Source of the DNA: Gammaproteobacteria bacterium
Lineage (GTDB): Bacteria > Pseudomonadota > Gammaproteobacteria > Steroidobacterales > Steroidobacteraceae
Reading direction: 5' to 3'
Assembly: GCA_005877965.1 (NCBI GenBank)
Contig: VBNP01000051.1
Location: 1 to 14,978 of the forward strand
Length of the DNA: 14,978 bases
Position numbers and translations under genes: made by a program. This document shows positions 7,255-13,516 of this stretch, piece after piece (position 1 is the stretch's first letter; every line of letters starts with the position of its first letter). The notes beneath the pieces are model-generated. The model was not told where the DNA came from, made no database searches, and saw nothing but the letters and a program-made list of their open reading frames with translations.

Positions 7255-7731
7255 TCAGTGCTGCCCGGAGTGACCGAAGCCGCCCGACCCGCGTGCGGAC
7301 GCGGCGAAGTCCGCCACGATCTCCAGCTCCACCGGCACCACCGGCACCACCACCAGTTGCGCAATGCGCTCGCCGGGCCGAATGGTGAACGGCTGTGCTC
7401 CGCGGTTCCAGCACGACACCATCAGCTGCCCCTGGTAGTCCGAGTCGATCAGACCGACCAGATTGCCGAGCACGATGCCGTGCTTATGACCCAGGCCCGA
7501 TCGCGGCAGGATGAGGGCCGCGAGTGTCGGATCGTCCACGTGGATCGCGATCCCGGTCGCGATCAGCTCGGCCCGGCCGGCCTCGAGCACCAGGGGGCCG
7601 GCGAGGCAGGCGCGCAGATCGAGGCCGGCGGAGCCGCCGGTGGCATAGGCCGGGAGCGGGAATTCCGTGCCCATGCGCGCATCGAGGATCCGCACCTTGA
7701 GCGCGCGGCGTGCGGCCGAGCGCGTGCTCAA
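7255..7731 (-). CDS. dut: Deoxyuridine 5'-triphosphate nucleotidohydrolase (dUTPase)
   Basis: Dut hydrolyses dUTP to dUMP and pyrophosphate. This keeps uracil out of DNA and supplies the thymidylate pathway. All five conserved motifs of the trimeric dUTPase family are present: AGLDLRA (35-41), PRSGLGHKHG (76-85), GLIDSDYQG (93-101), RPGERIAQL (118-126) and the C-terminal arm RGSGGFGHSG (147-156). With the TTG start at 7731 the protein has 158 residues. That TTG overlaps the coaBC stop as TTGA, which suggests coupling. A GTG at 7695 (KVRILD) is an alternative that would leave a shorter N-terminus than the E. coli protein. A longer open frame reaching 8628 is out-of-frame sequence inside coaBC. 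It forms an operon with coaBC. Confidence 0.96.
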   Translation of the reverse strand: MSTRSAARRALKVRILDARMGTEFPLPAYATGGSAGLDLRACLAGPLVLEAGRAELIATGIAIHVDDPTLAALILPRSGLGHKHGIVLGNLVGLIDSDYQGQLMVSCWNRGAQPFTIRPGERIAQLVVVPVVPVELEIVADFAASARGSGGFGHSGQH

Positions 7732-8951
7732 GCGCGCGCCGTGCCGCGCGTGCGGGCGCCGACGCGCGCCGCGAGATCTTGGGCGATCAGGCCAACGAGC
7801 CCACGGGCGAGCGTGAGCTTGCCGGCCCGGCCGAGCTCGTGGCGCCCGTTGCGGGACAATACGATCAGCTGGTTGTCCTCGCAGTCGAAGGCCTTGTCGT
7901 GGCCGACTTCGTTGGCCGCGATCATGTCGAGATTCTTCTTCATGAGCTTGGTGCGCGCGTTCTGCTCCACCGCTTCGGTCTCGGCGGCGAACCCCACCAC
8001 CAGCGGCCGATCGGCCCGGGCCGCCACGGTGGCGAGCACATCCGTGGTGCGCTGCATCGCCAGCTCCATGGTTTCGGTGGTCTTCTTGATCTTGTGCTCG
8101 GCGGCGCGCGCCGGCCGATAGTCCGCCACCGCGGCCGTGGAAATGAAGACGTCGGTTCCGGGCAGCTCGGTGAGCACCGCGGCCAGCATGTCGGCGGCGC
8201 TTTCGACGTCGACGCGCCTCACGCCGGCGGGTGTCGGCAGGCTCACGGGTCCCGCGACCAGCACCACCGTGGCGCCCGCCTCGCGCGCCGCCTGCGCGAC
8301 CGCGAAGCCCATCTTGCCGGAGCTGCGGTTGCTGATGAAACGCACCGGGTCGATGCGCTCGCGCGTGGGGCCGGCGGTGATGAGTACGCGCCTGCCGGCG
8401 AGCGCACCGCTGCCGGAGAGCAGCGCGCCCACGCGCTCGGCGAGCTCGAGCGGCTCGAGCATGCGGCCCTCGCCGACCTCCCCGCACGCCTGATCGCCTT
8501 CCGCCGGCCCGAAGACCTGCACGCCGCGCTGCGTGAGCGTGCCGATGTTGGCGCGCGTGGCGGCATTGGCCCACATGATGTGGTTCATGGCCGGCGCCAC
8601 TGCGATCGGCGCCTCGGTCGCCAGACACAGCGTCGCCAGCAGGTCATCCGCCTGCCCGGTGGCGAGGCGGGCGAGAAAATCCGCGCTCGCGGGCGCGACC
8701 AGCACGGCATGAGCCCAGCGTGCCAGCTCGATGTGACCCATGGCGGCCTCTGCGGCCGCGTCCCACAGGTCGCTGCGCACCGTGCGTCCCGAGACCGCCT
8801 GGAAGGTCGTCGGTGTCACGAACTCGCGCGCGCCGGCGGTCATCACCACCTGCACTTCCGCGCCGCGCTCGCGCAAGCGCCGCACCAGGTCCGGGCTCTT
8901 GTAGGCGGCGATGCCGCCCGTGACGCCAAGAAGAATGCGCTTGCCTTGCAT
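7728..8951 (-). CDS. coaBC: Bifunctional phosphopantothenoylcysteine synthetase/decarboxylase CoaBC
   Basis: CoaBC (Dfp) performs two steps of coenzyme A synthesis: it ligates cysteine to 4'-phosphopantothenate and then decarboxylates the product to 4'-phosphopantetheine. The protein has 407 residues, normal for the fusion. In the N-terminal FMN-dependent CoaC half I see GVTGGIAAYKSPDLVRRL (9-26), the active His73 in GHIELARWA, PAMNHIMW (120-127, Asn123) and Cys156 in QACGEVGEGRM. The C-terminal CoaB half has GPTRERIDPVRFISN (194-208), SSGKMG (210-215), AAVADYRP and KIKK (287-290). The ATG at 8951 is preferred over an in-frame TTG at 8978, because that TTG lies within the probable -10 box. 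It is followed by dut with a 4-base overlap and is divergent from radC. Confidence 0.97.
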   Translation of the reverse strand: MQGKRILLGVTGGIAAYKSPDLVRRLRERGAEVQVVMTAGAREFVTPTTFQAVSGRTVRSDLWDAAAEAAMGHIELARWAHAVLVAPASADFLARLATGQADDLLATLCLATEAPIAVAPAMNHIMWANAATRANIGTLTQRGVQVFGPAEGDQACGEVGEGRMLEPLELAERVGALLSGSGALAGRRVLITAGPTRERIDPVRFISNRSSGKMGFAVAQAAREAGATVVLVAGPVSLPTPAGVRRVDVESAADMLAAVLTELPGTDVFISTAAVADYRPARAAEHKIKKTTETMELAMQRTTDVLATVAARADRPLVVGFAAETEAVEQNARTKLMKKNLDMIAANEVGHDKAFDCEDNQLIVLSRNGRHELGRAGKLTLARGLVGLIAQDLAARVGARTRGTARA

Positions 8952-8977
8952 GGGAAACTCGGTTCGCCTCGCAGGCA

Positions 8978-9008
8978 ATTATCGCACCGCGCCTCCCGGA
9001 ACGCGCAA
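8978..9008 (-). promoter_or_regulatory. Probable coaBC-dut promoter
   Basis: On the minus strand TTGCGC (9008-9003) is followed after 19 bases by GATAAT (8983-8978). The -10 is preceded by TGC, forming an extended -10 element TGCGATAAT. Transcription would start near 8971, about 20 bases before the coaBC ATG. The spacing is longer than ideal, but the extended -10 compensates. Confidence 0.4.
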
Positions 9009-9019
9009 ACGAGCGCGCG

Positions 9020-9033
9020 AATTGTGGGCAATT
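9020..9033. promoter_or_regulatory. AT-rich inverted repeat between coaBC and radC
   Basis: AATTG and CAATT form a perfect 5-base inverted repeat around a TGGG centre. It is conspicuous in otherwise GC-rich sequence and lies 11 bases upstream of the probable coaBC -35 box. It could be an operator for one or both divergent genes, or a chance palindrome. No regulator can be named from the sequence. Confidence 0.25.
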
Positions 9034-9119
9034 TCGCCACTTCGGGCGGTTTCTCCCCCTCCCGCGCCGTGGCGGCGGGTCCTTAGACTGGCCACCCACG
9101 GTCGTTAGAACTGAAGGTA

Positions 9120-9794
9120 ATGAGCATCCGGCACTGGCCCGGCGCGGAGCGGCCGAGGGAGAAGCTGCTCGAGCGCGGCGCGCACGCGCTCTCGGATGCC
9201 GAGCTCGTGGCGCTGCTTCTTGGCTCGGGGACCCGCGGGCGTACCGCGGTCGAGCTCGCGCGCAGCCTGATCGCGGACTTCGGCTCGCTGCGCGGGCTGT
9301 TGAACGCGGAAGCGCAGCGCTGCCTCGCGCAGGCGGGCATCGGGCCGGCGCGCTACGCGATCCTCAAGGCGGCGGTGGAGCTGGCGCGGCGGCATTTTCG
9401 CGAGGCGCTGCGCTTTGGACCCACGCTCGCGGCTCCCGAGGCGACGCGCACTTTCCTCCTGGCACAGCTGCGTGATCGGCCGTACGAAGTCTTCTGCTGC
9501 CTGTACCTCGACAACCGGCACCGGCTCATCGCCTTCGAGGAGCTGTTTCGCGGCACTATCGACCGCGCCGGAGTGCATCCGCGGGAGGTGCTGCGCCAGA
9601 CGCTGCTGCACAATGCGGCCGCGGTCATCTTCGCGCACAACCACCCCTCCGGAGTCCTCGAGCCGAGCCAGGCGGACGAGCTCATCACCCGCCGTTTGAA
9701 GGAGGCCCTGGGCCTGGTGGATATCCGCGTGCTCGATCACTTCATCATCGGCGACGGACTTTGCTTCTCCTTTTCAGAGCACGGGCTGCTGTAA
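9120..9794 (+). CDS. radC: RadC family JAMM/MPN-domain protein
   Basis: RadC proteins (YicR in E. coli) were once linked to DNA repair, but their true role remains unsettled. The 224-residue protein has the standard layout. The N-terminal helix-hairpin-helix-like region includes REKLLERGAHALSDAELVA (13-31) and LLGSGTRGR. The C-terminal JAMM metalloprotease-like domain carries HNHPSG (173-178) and Asp186 (HxH...D metal site), with upstream GVHPREVLRQTLLHNA. A GAAGG lies only 2 bases before the ATG, too close to be ideal. It is divergent from coaBC and followed by a strong GC hairpin. Its placement between coaBC and rpmB is a conserved gammaproteobacterial arrangement. Confidence 0.96.
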   Translation: MSIRHWPGAERPREKLLERGAHALSDAELVALLLGSGTRGRTAVELARSLIADFGSLRGLLNAEAQRCLAQAGIGPARYAILKAAVELARRHFREALRFGPTLAAPEATRTFLLAQLRDRPYEVFCCLYLDNRHRLIAFEELFRGTIDRAGVHPREVLRQTLLHNAAAVIFAHNHPSGVLEPSQADELITRRLKEALGLVDIRVLDHFIIGDGLCFSFSEHGLL

Positions 9795-9822
9795 CTTGGG
9801 GGCGTCCCCGCGCGGGCCAACA

Positions 9823-9854
9823 GCGGGCGGGCGGCTCGAACGCCGCCCGCCCGC
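9823..9854. terminator. Perfect 13-bp GC hairpin between convergent radC and secreted-protein gene
   Basis: Left arm 9823-9835 and right arm 9842-9854 are exact reverse complements over 13 bases, with a TCGAAC loop. It sits between the radC stop (9794) and the opposing gene's stop (9862), where a bidirectional terminator is expected. There is no T tract on either side, so classical intrinsic termination is uncertain. A 3'-end-stabilising hairpin is also possible. Confidence 0.5.
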
Positions 9855-9861
9855 GCTGCGC

Positions 9862-10311
9862 CTACTTCAGCAGTGCTTGCTGCTGGGTCCGTGAGCCGAG
9901 TACCGTGCGGATCTTGGCGCGCTCCGCTTCGGACTGATTGGCTTTGTCGACAGACCCCTCGGTCTGGGTGAGGATCCCATCGAACTTGCGGCCGAGGCCG
10001 TCGAGCGCGGCCCAGTTCTTGTATTCGGTGACCAGAAGGATGTCCGGCTCGTTCGGTCCACGCGGTTCAATAACGACGACGCGGTAGGCGGTGATGAGCC
10101 CTGCCTTCTTGGCCGCCTCCTGCTGCTTCTTATAGGTCGTCGCGAGCCAGTGCATGTAGTCGTCGAAATGCCCATCCACTGTGCGGATCGAGGCGACATT
10201 GATGACCGGTCCGTCGTTCCAGTCGCGGCCGTCGGCATAGGCTGTGGTGGCCAGACTCGTGAGCGACAGCAGAGCGCCCGCGGCGCAGAAAACTCGCGTC
10301 ATGCGCGTCAT
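9862..10311 (-). CDS. Small secreted protein of unknown function
   Basis: I do not recognise this 149-residue protein with confidence. It starts with a clear signal peptide (MTRMTRVFCAAGALLSLTSL, then ATTAYA with likely cleavage before Asp27), so it is probably periplasmic or secreted. The mature part alternates strands and helices: VINVASIRTVDGHFDDYMHW, a Lys/Ala-rich helix, TAYRVVVIE and DILLVTEYKNWAAL. That pattern recalls a dimeric alpha-beta barrel (NIPSNAP or antibiotic-monooxygenase type), which is inference only. The C-terminal third is helical and charged. GGGAG about 8 bases before the ATG at 10311 supports the start; an in-frame ATG lies at 10302. It lies between radC and rpmB on the opposite strand, as a single gene. 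Confidence 0.82.
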   Translation of the reverse strand: MTRMTRVFCAAGALLSLTSLATTAYADGRDWNDGPVINVASIRTVDGHFDDYMHWLATTYKKQQEAAKKAGLITAYRVVVIEPRGPNEPDILLVTEYKNWAALDGLGRKFDGILTQTEGSVDKANQSEAERAKIRTVLGSRTQQQALLK

Positions 10312-10353
10312 GAGGTTTCTCCCAAGGTGATTGCGGTTGTTGGTGTTGTAGCG

Positions 10354-10406
10354 GTAGCCGGCGGAGCGGCTCCGGCCGGCGTCGGGCGCGCGGGAGCCTA
10401 CGCTCC
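10354..10406. repeat. REP-like pair of hairpins upstream of rpmB
   Basis: GTAG at 10354 leads into a hairpin at 10357-10380. Its stem is GCCGGCGGAG with CTCCG-(G)-CCGGC: 10 pairs, one bulged G and a CGG loop. Twelve bases on, 10393-10406 forms GGAGC-CTAC-GCTCC. A GTAG-type tetranucleotide followed by an imperfect GC hairpin, and a second hairpin close by, recall the REP elements of Pseudomonas and xanthomonads. No second copy is visible elsewhere in this window. Confidence 0.35.
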
Positions 10407-10434
10407 TCCTGCGGCACCTGCAAACCGGCTTAGC

Positions 10435-10463
10435 TTGTGATCGCGCCCCCGGGCTGGTATAAG
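10435..10463 (+). promoter_or_regulatory. rpmB-rpmG promoter
   Basis: TTGTGA (10435-10440) is separated by exactly 17 bases from TATAAG (10458-10463). The latter is preceded by TGG, making an extended -10. This is the best sigma-70 promoter in the window and suits a strongly expressed ribosomal-protein operon. Transcription would start near 10470, giving a leader of about 60 bases. Confidence 0.7.
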
Positions 10464-10477
10464 ACCCGGCCCGGACC

Positions 10478-10495
10478 CGAGGGGCACGCTCCTCG
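10478..10495 (+). other. Small hairpin in the rpmB leader
   Basis: CGAGGGG (10478-10484) can pair with the CTCCTCG at 10489-10495 through seven pairs including one G-U, around a CACG loop. It lies within the predicted 5' leader and is not followed by a T tract, so it is not a terminator. It may stabilise the mRNA or bind a regulator; no known leader family is recognised. Confidence 0.35.
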
Positions 10496-10529
10496 ATTCC
10501 AAGTCACTGAAATCTCTCAAGGTAAGCGT

Positions 10530-10766
10530 ATGTCCCGCGTTTGCGAGGTCACCGGCAAGAAGCCTGGGGTGGGGAACCGAGTCTCCCACGCCAACAACAA
10601 GAAGCGCCGGCGCTTTCTGCCCAACCTGCACACGCAGCGCTTCTGGGTCGAGACGGAGAAGCGCTGGGTGAGCCTGCGGCTGACCACCAGCGGCATGCGC
10701 ACCGTCGAGAAGCGCGGCATCGACAAGGTCCTCGCCGAGCTGCGCGCCCAGGGCCACAAGCTCTAG
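10530..10766 (+). CDS. rpmB: Large ribosomal subunit protein bL28
   Basis: bL28 is a small basic protein of the 50S ribosomal subunit. The 78-residue product matches the E. coli protein along its length: MSRVCEVTGKKP at the start, RRRFLPNLHTQRFWVE in the middle, and RGIDKVLAELRAQGHKL at the end. Only Cys5 is present, so it is the form without the zinc-binding cysteine set. AAGGT ends 6 bases before the ATG as the ribosome binding site. rpmG follows after 17 bases, and the pair shares the promoter at 10435-10463. Confidence 0.99.
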   Translation: MSRVCEVTGKKPGVGNRVSHANNKKRRRFLPNLHTQRFWVETEKRWVSLRLTTSGMRTVEKRGIDKVLAELRAQGHKL

Positions 10767-10783
10767 GCGGCATAGGAGCCACC

Positions 10784-10939
10784 ATGCGCGAGAAGATCAA
10801 GCTGCTGTCCTCGGCCGGAACCGGCCACTTCTACGTGACGACCAAGAACAAGCGCCTGCACCCGGACAAGCTGGAAGTGCGCAAGTTCGACCCGCTGGCG
10901 CGCAAGCACGTCGCCTACAAAGAGTCGAAGATCAAGTAA
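10784..10939 (+). CDS. rpmG: Large ribosomal subunit protein bL33
   Basis: bL33 is a small 50S subunit protein. The 51-residue product (MREKIKLLSSAGTGHFYVTT at the start, ending HVAYKESKIK) is the zinc-independent type: it has no cysteines. AGGAG lies 5 bases before the ATG. It follows rpmB directly, and mutM begins 19 bases after its stop, so rpmB-rpmG-mutM is probably one transcript, as in E. coli. Confidence 0.99.
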   Translation: MREKIKLLSSAGTGHFYVTTKNKRLHPDKLEVRKFDPLARKHVAYKESKIK

Positions 10940-10958
10940 CGGTGCGCTCACCAAGCGC

Positions 10959-11774
10959 TTGCCCGAGCTGCCTGAAGTCGAAACGACGCGCCGGGGCCTG
11001 AGGCCCTACGCGCTGCGGCGCCGCATCGTCGCGCTCGAGGTCTACGAGCCGCGGCTGCGCTGGCCGGTGCCTCGCAACCTGCCGGGGAAGGTGGCCGGTC
11101 AGCGTATCGTGCGCACCGGACGGCGCGCCAAGTACCTGCTGCTCGAGCTCGATTCGGGCACCCTGCTCTTGCACCTGGGGATGTCCGGGAATCTGCGCGT
11201 CGTGCCCGCGCAGGCGCCGCGGGAAAGTCACGACCATTTCGACCTGGTGCTCGATTCGGGGCTCGCGCTGCGGTTCAACGACCCGCGCCGCTTCGGTAGC
11301 CTGCTCTACACCCGCGGCGACCCGCAGCAGCACCCGCTGCTCGCCGGTCTCGCGCCCGAGCCGTTTGCGGCCGCCTTCGACGCGGACTACCTGTGGCGCA
11401 TCACCCGCCGGCGCCGCGTCGCCGTCAAGCAGTTGCTGATGAACAGCCGCCTGGTGGTCGGCGTCGGCAATATCTACGCGAGCGAGGCGCTGTTCCGCGC
11501 GCGCATCAGGCCGCAGCGCCAGGCAAGGACCCTGTCGCACGCGGACGCGGCGAGGCTGGTGCGCGGCGTGCGCGCGGTGCTGGCGCAGGCGATCCGCGCC
11601 GGCGGCACGACGCTGCGCGACTACCGGGGCGCGGATGGCGCGCCGGGCTACTTCCGCCAGCGCCTCTACGTGTATGAGCGCCGGGGCAGGCCGTGCCGCC
11701 GCTGCGGCACGGCGGTGCGCGCGGTGACCCAGGGGCAGCGCTCCACGTACTATTGTCCGTCATGTCAGAAGTAA
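10959..11774 (+). CDS. mutM: Formamidopyrimidine-DNA glycosylase (Fpg)
   Basis: MutM removes oxidised purines such as 8-oxoguanine and formamidopyrimidines from DNA and cleaves the strand by beta,delta-elimination. The 271-residue protein has the essential N-terminal PELPEVET, Lys58 in RRAKYLLLEL, NDPRRFG (107-113), VGVGNIYASE (167-176) and a C-terminal zinc finger with Cys246, Cys249, Cys266 and Cys269. The start is a TTG. This is well fixed because the catalytic proline must be residue 2, and TTG-CCC-GAG-CTG encodes exactly that. No strong Shine-Dalgarno sequence is visible in the 19 bases after rpmG, so reinitiation or coupling is likely. The downstream glycosylase gene begins at, or just past, its stop. 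Confidence 0.98.
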   Translation: MPELPEVETTRRGLRPYALRRRIVALEVYEPRLRWPVPRNLPGKVAGQRIVRTGRRAKYLLLELDSGTLLLHLGMSGNLRVVPAQAPRESHDHFDLVLDSGLALRFNDPRRFGSLLYTRGDPQQHPLLAGLAPEPFAAAFDADYLWRITRRRRVAVKQLLMNSRLVVGVGNIYASEALFRARIRPQRQARTLSHADAARLVRGVRAVLAQAIRAGGTTLRDYRGADGAPGYFRQRLYVYERRGRPCRRCGTAVRAVTQGQRSTYYCPSCQK

Positions 11775-11779
11775 TCCGC

Positions 11780-12637
11780 ATGAACCGGGAGATTCTCGCG
11801 CACCTGTCCCGCGCGGATGCGGTGCTCGGGGGCCTGATCCGCGCCGTGGGACCGTGCAAGCTCGCCGCGCCGGAGGATGTCCACCCCTTTCAGGTGCTCG
11901 CCCAGGCGATCGCGCACCAGCAGTTGAACGGCACCGCCGCCAACACCATCCTGAAGCGCCTCATCGACTCGTGCGGTCAGGGCACGTTTCCAACGCCGCA
12001 TCAGGTGCTGGAAGCCTCGGTGGAGAGCCTGCGCGCCGCCGGCTTCTCCTTCGCCAAAGTCGCCGCGCTCAAGGATCTCGCGGCGAAGACGCTCGCCGCG
12101 GTGGTCCCCGATGGCGCGACGCTCATGCAGCTGTCGGACGAGCAGATCATTGCGCGCCTCACGCAGGTGCGCGGCATCGGCCGCTGGACGGTGGAAATGC
12201 TGCTGATGTTCCAGCTCGGGCGCCCGGATGTGCTGCCGGTCGATGACTTCGGGGTGCGCGCCGGGTTTCGTGCCGCGTATGGCCTCACCCGCATGCCGCA
12301 CCCCAGGGCGCTCGCCGCCTGGGGCGAGCGCTGGAAGCCGTTCAGGACCACCGCCGCCTGGTACCTGTGGCGGGCGCTGGAACTGAAGCGCGCCGGTACC
12401 CTGCCCTCGCCAGCGGAGCGCATCCGCCTGCCGCGCGTGAAGAGGCTGCGCCGCGCGGCGCGGCGCGGGGCGGCCAGGCCCAAGGGCGGCAAGCCGCGCG
12501 GGCGGGCGGCGGTGCGCTCACGGAAGGTGCGAGCACGTCGCGCCGCGCCTGCAGGCACGCGCGCTCCACGCTCCGCGCCACGCGGCCGGGGTGCCAGAAA
12601 AGCCGGCAAAGCCAGGAAAGCTAGGAAAACAGGATAG
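11780..12637 (+). CDS. AlkA-like HhH-GPD DNA-3-methyladenine glycosylase with basic tail
   Basis: This base-excision-repair enzyme removes alkylated bases such as 3-methyladenine from DNA. The helix-hairpin-helix LTQVRGIGRWTVEM is at 127-140, and the Gly/Pro-Asp loop VLPVDDFG carries the probable catalytic Asp156. QAIAHQQLNGTAANTI (42-57) is also typical of the AlkA group. The catalytic core ends near residue 215. The remaining 70 residues have about 30 Lys/Arg and no acidic residue, with an AlkA-foreign, histone-H1-like composition ending ARKAGKARKARKTG. I chose the ATG at 11780 (285 residues); an in-frame ATG at 11762 overlaps mutM by 13 bases and would add six residues. The 3' end overlaps the convergent TIGR03067-like gene by 17 bases. 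Confidence 0.92.
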   Translation: MNREILAHLSRADAVLGGLIRAVGPCKLAAPEDVHPFQVLAQAIAHQQLNGTAANTILKRLIDSCGQGTFPTPHQVLEASVESLRAAGFSFAKVAALKDLAAKTLAAVVPDGATLMQLSDEQIIARLTQVRGIGRWTVEMLLMFQLGRPDVLPVDDFGVRAGFRAAYGLTRMPHPRALAAWGERWKPFRTTAAWYLWRALELKRAGTLPSPAERIRLPRVKRLRRAARRGAARPKGGKPRGRAAVRSRKVRARRAAPAGTRAPRSAPRGRGARKAGKARKARKTG

Positions 12638-13034
12638 CGGCGCGGGTGTAGGTGATGCGCAGCAGCAGCTGATCCTCCTGCGGCTGCATGTTCGCCGGGC
12701 GTTCCCCGCCCTCCAGGTCGTAGCACACGGTGAGTTCATCGTCGCGCAACTCGTAGATCGCGCGCATCGTGCGCCCGGCGTGCGGGCCGCTACGCCCGAC
12801 GATGTCCAGGGTCGCAGGGGTCAGCTGCTCGTTCACCAGATAGCGGCCGCCATCAACCACGTGGTTGCTGCGATCGATGATGCTGTAGCCACCCGCCTCG
12901 AGCAGCAGATAACGTACCCGCAGCTCATCCACGGCCACGCGGCTGCCGGCGACGCTGGCAGCGATGGGCACCCAGGCGCCCTCGAGCTGGTGCCGCCGGG
13001 CGTGATCCGTGGAGGCGAGCGTAGCGGCCCTCAT
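12621..13034 (-). CDS. TIGR03067-domain-like protein
   Basis: This 137-residue protein has no signal peptide or membrane segment. Its pattern matches the lipocalin-like TIGR03067 domain: QLEGAW (16-21), a middle section of paired strands, ATLDIVG (74-80), then GRTMRAIYELRDDELTVCY (87-105) followed by ERP. That domain was first defined in Planctomycetes; its function is unknown. The ATG at 13034 shares one base with the coaD stop (TGATG). A TTG at 13037, one codon upstream, is a less likely start. It is the third gene of the rsmD-coaD operon. Its 3' end overlaps the convergent glycosylase gene by 17 bases. The family call is from remembered consensus, so moderate to good confidence. Confidence 0.82.
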   Translation of the reverse strand: MRAATLASTDHARRHQLEGAWVPIAASVAGSRVAVDELRVRYLLLEAGGYSIIDRSNHVVDGGRYLVNEQLTPATLDIVGRSGPHAGRTMRAIYELRDDELTVCYDLEGGERPANMQPQEDQLLLRITYTRAAILFS

Positions 13035-13516
13035 CAAACGCGCCGCTGCTTCTTCAGCTCGGCCTCGACGATCGGATGGACGAACTGACTCACGTCGCCG
13101 CCCAGCACGGCGATCTCACGCACCAGGGTCGAGGAGATGAAGGTGAAGTGTTCCTGCGGCGTGAGAAACACGGTCTCGAAGTCGGGGTCGAGGGCACGCG
13201 ACATGTTGGCGAGCTGAAACTCGAACTCGAAATCCGACAGCGCCCGCAAGCCGCGCACGATCACCGTGCCGTGGTGCTGGCGCGCAAAATCGACCGTGAG
13301 TCCCGAGTAGCCCAGCACCTCCACGTTCGTGAGGTCGCTCAGCACGCGGCGCGCCAGCTCGACGCGCTTTTCCAGCGGGAACATCGGTGTCTTGTGGGTG
13401 TTGGCCGCGATCGCGACGATCACCTGGTCGAAAATGCCGGCCGCGCGCCGCACCAGGTCGTAGTGGCCGTTGGTGATGGGATCGAAGGTACCCGGATAGA
13501 CGGCGTTGCGTTTCAT
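13034..13516 (-). CDS. coaD: Phosphopantetheine adenylyltransferase CoaD
   Basis: CoaD transfers an adenylyl group from ATP to 4'-phosphopantetheine, the penultimate step of coenzyme A synthesis. The product has 160 residues, the usual length. It shows the nucleotidyltransferase motif YPGTFDPITNGH (7-18, with Thr10 and His18), Lys42 in NTHKTPMF, RGLRALSDFEFEFQLANMSR (88-107) and ISSTLVRE (127-134). The ATG at 13516 overlaps the rsmD stop by four bases (ATGA), and its stop overlaps the next gene's start. RsmD-CoaD adjacency is a very common bacterial arrangement. CoaBC is about 4 kb away, so two CoA enzymes lie in this window. Confidence 0.98.
   Translation of the reverse strand: MKRNAVYPGTFDPITNGHYDLVRRAAGIFDQVIVAIAANTHKTPMFPLEKRVELARRVLSDLTNVEVLGYSGLTVDFARQHHGTVIVRGLRALSDFEFEFQLANMSRALDPDFETVFLTPQEHFTFISSTLVREIAVLGGDVSQFVHPIVEAELKKQRRV

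Noticed and set aside
7255..8628. Apparent 457-residue fusion ending in dUTPase
   Set aside because: The N-terminal part is coaBC read out of frame; dut begins at about 7731.
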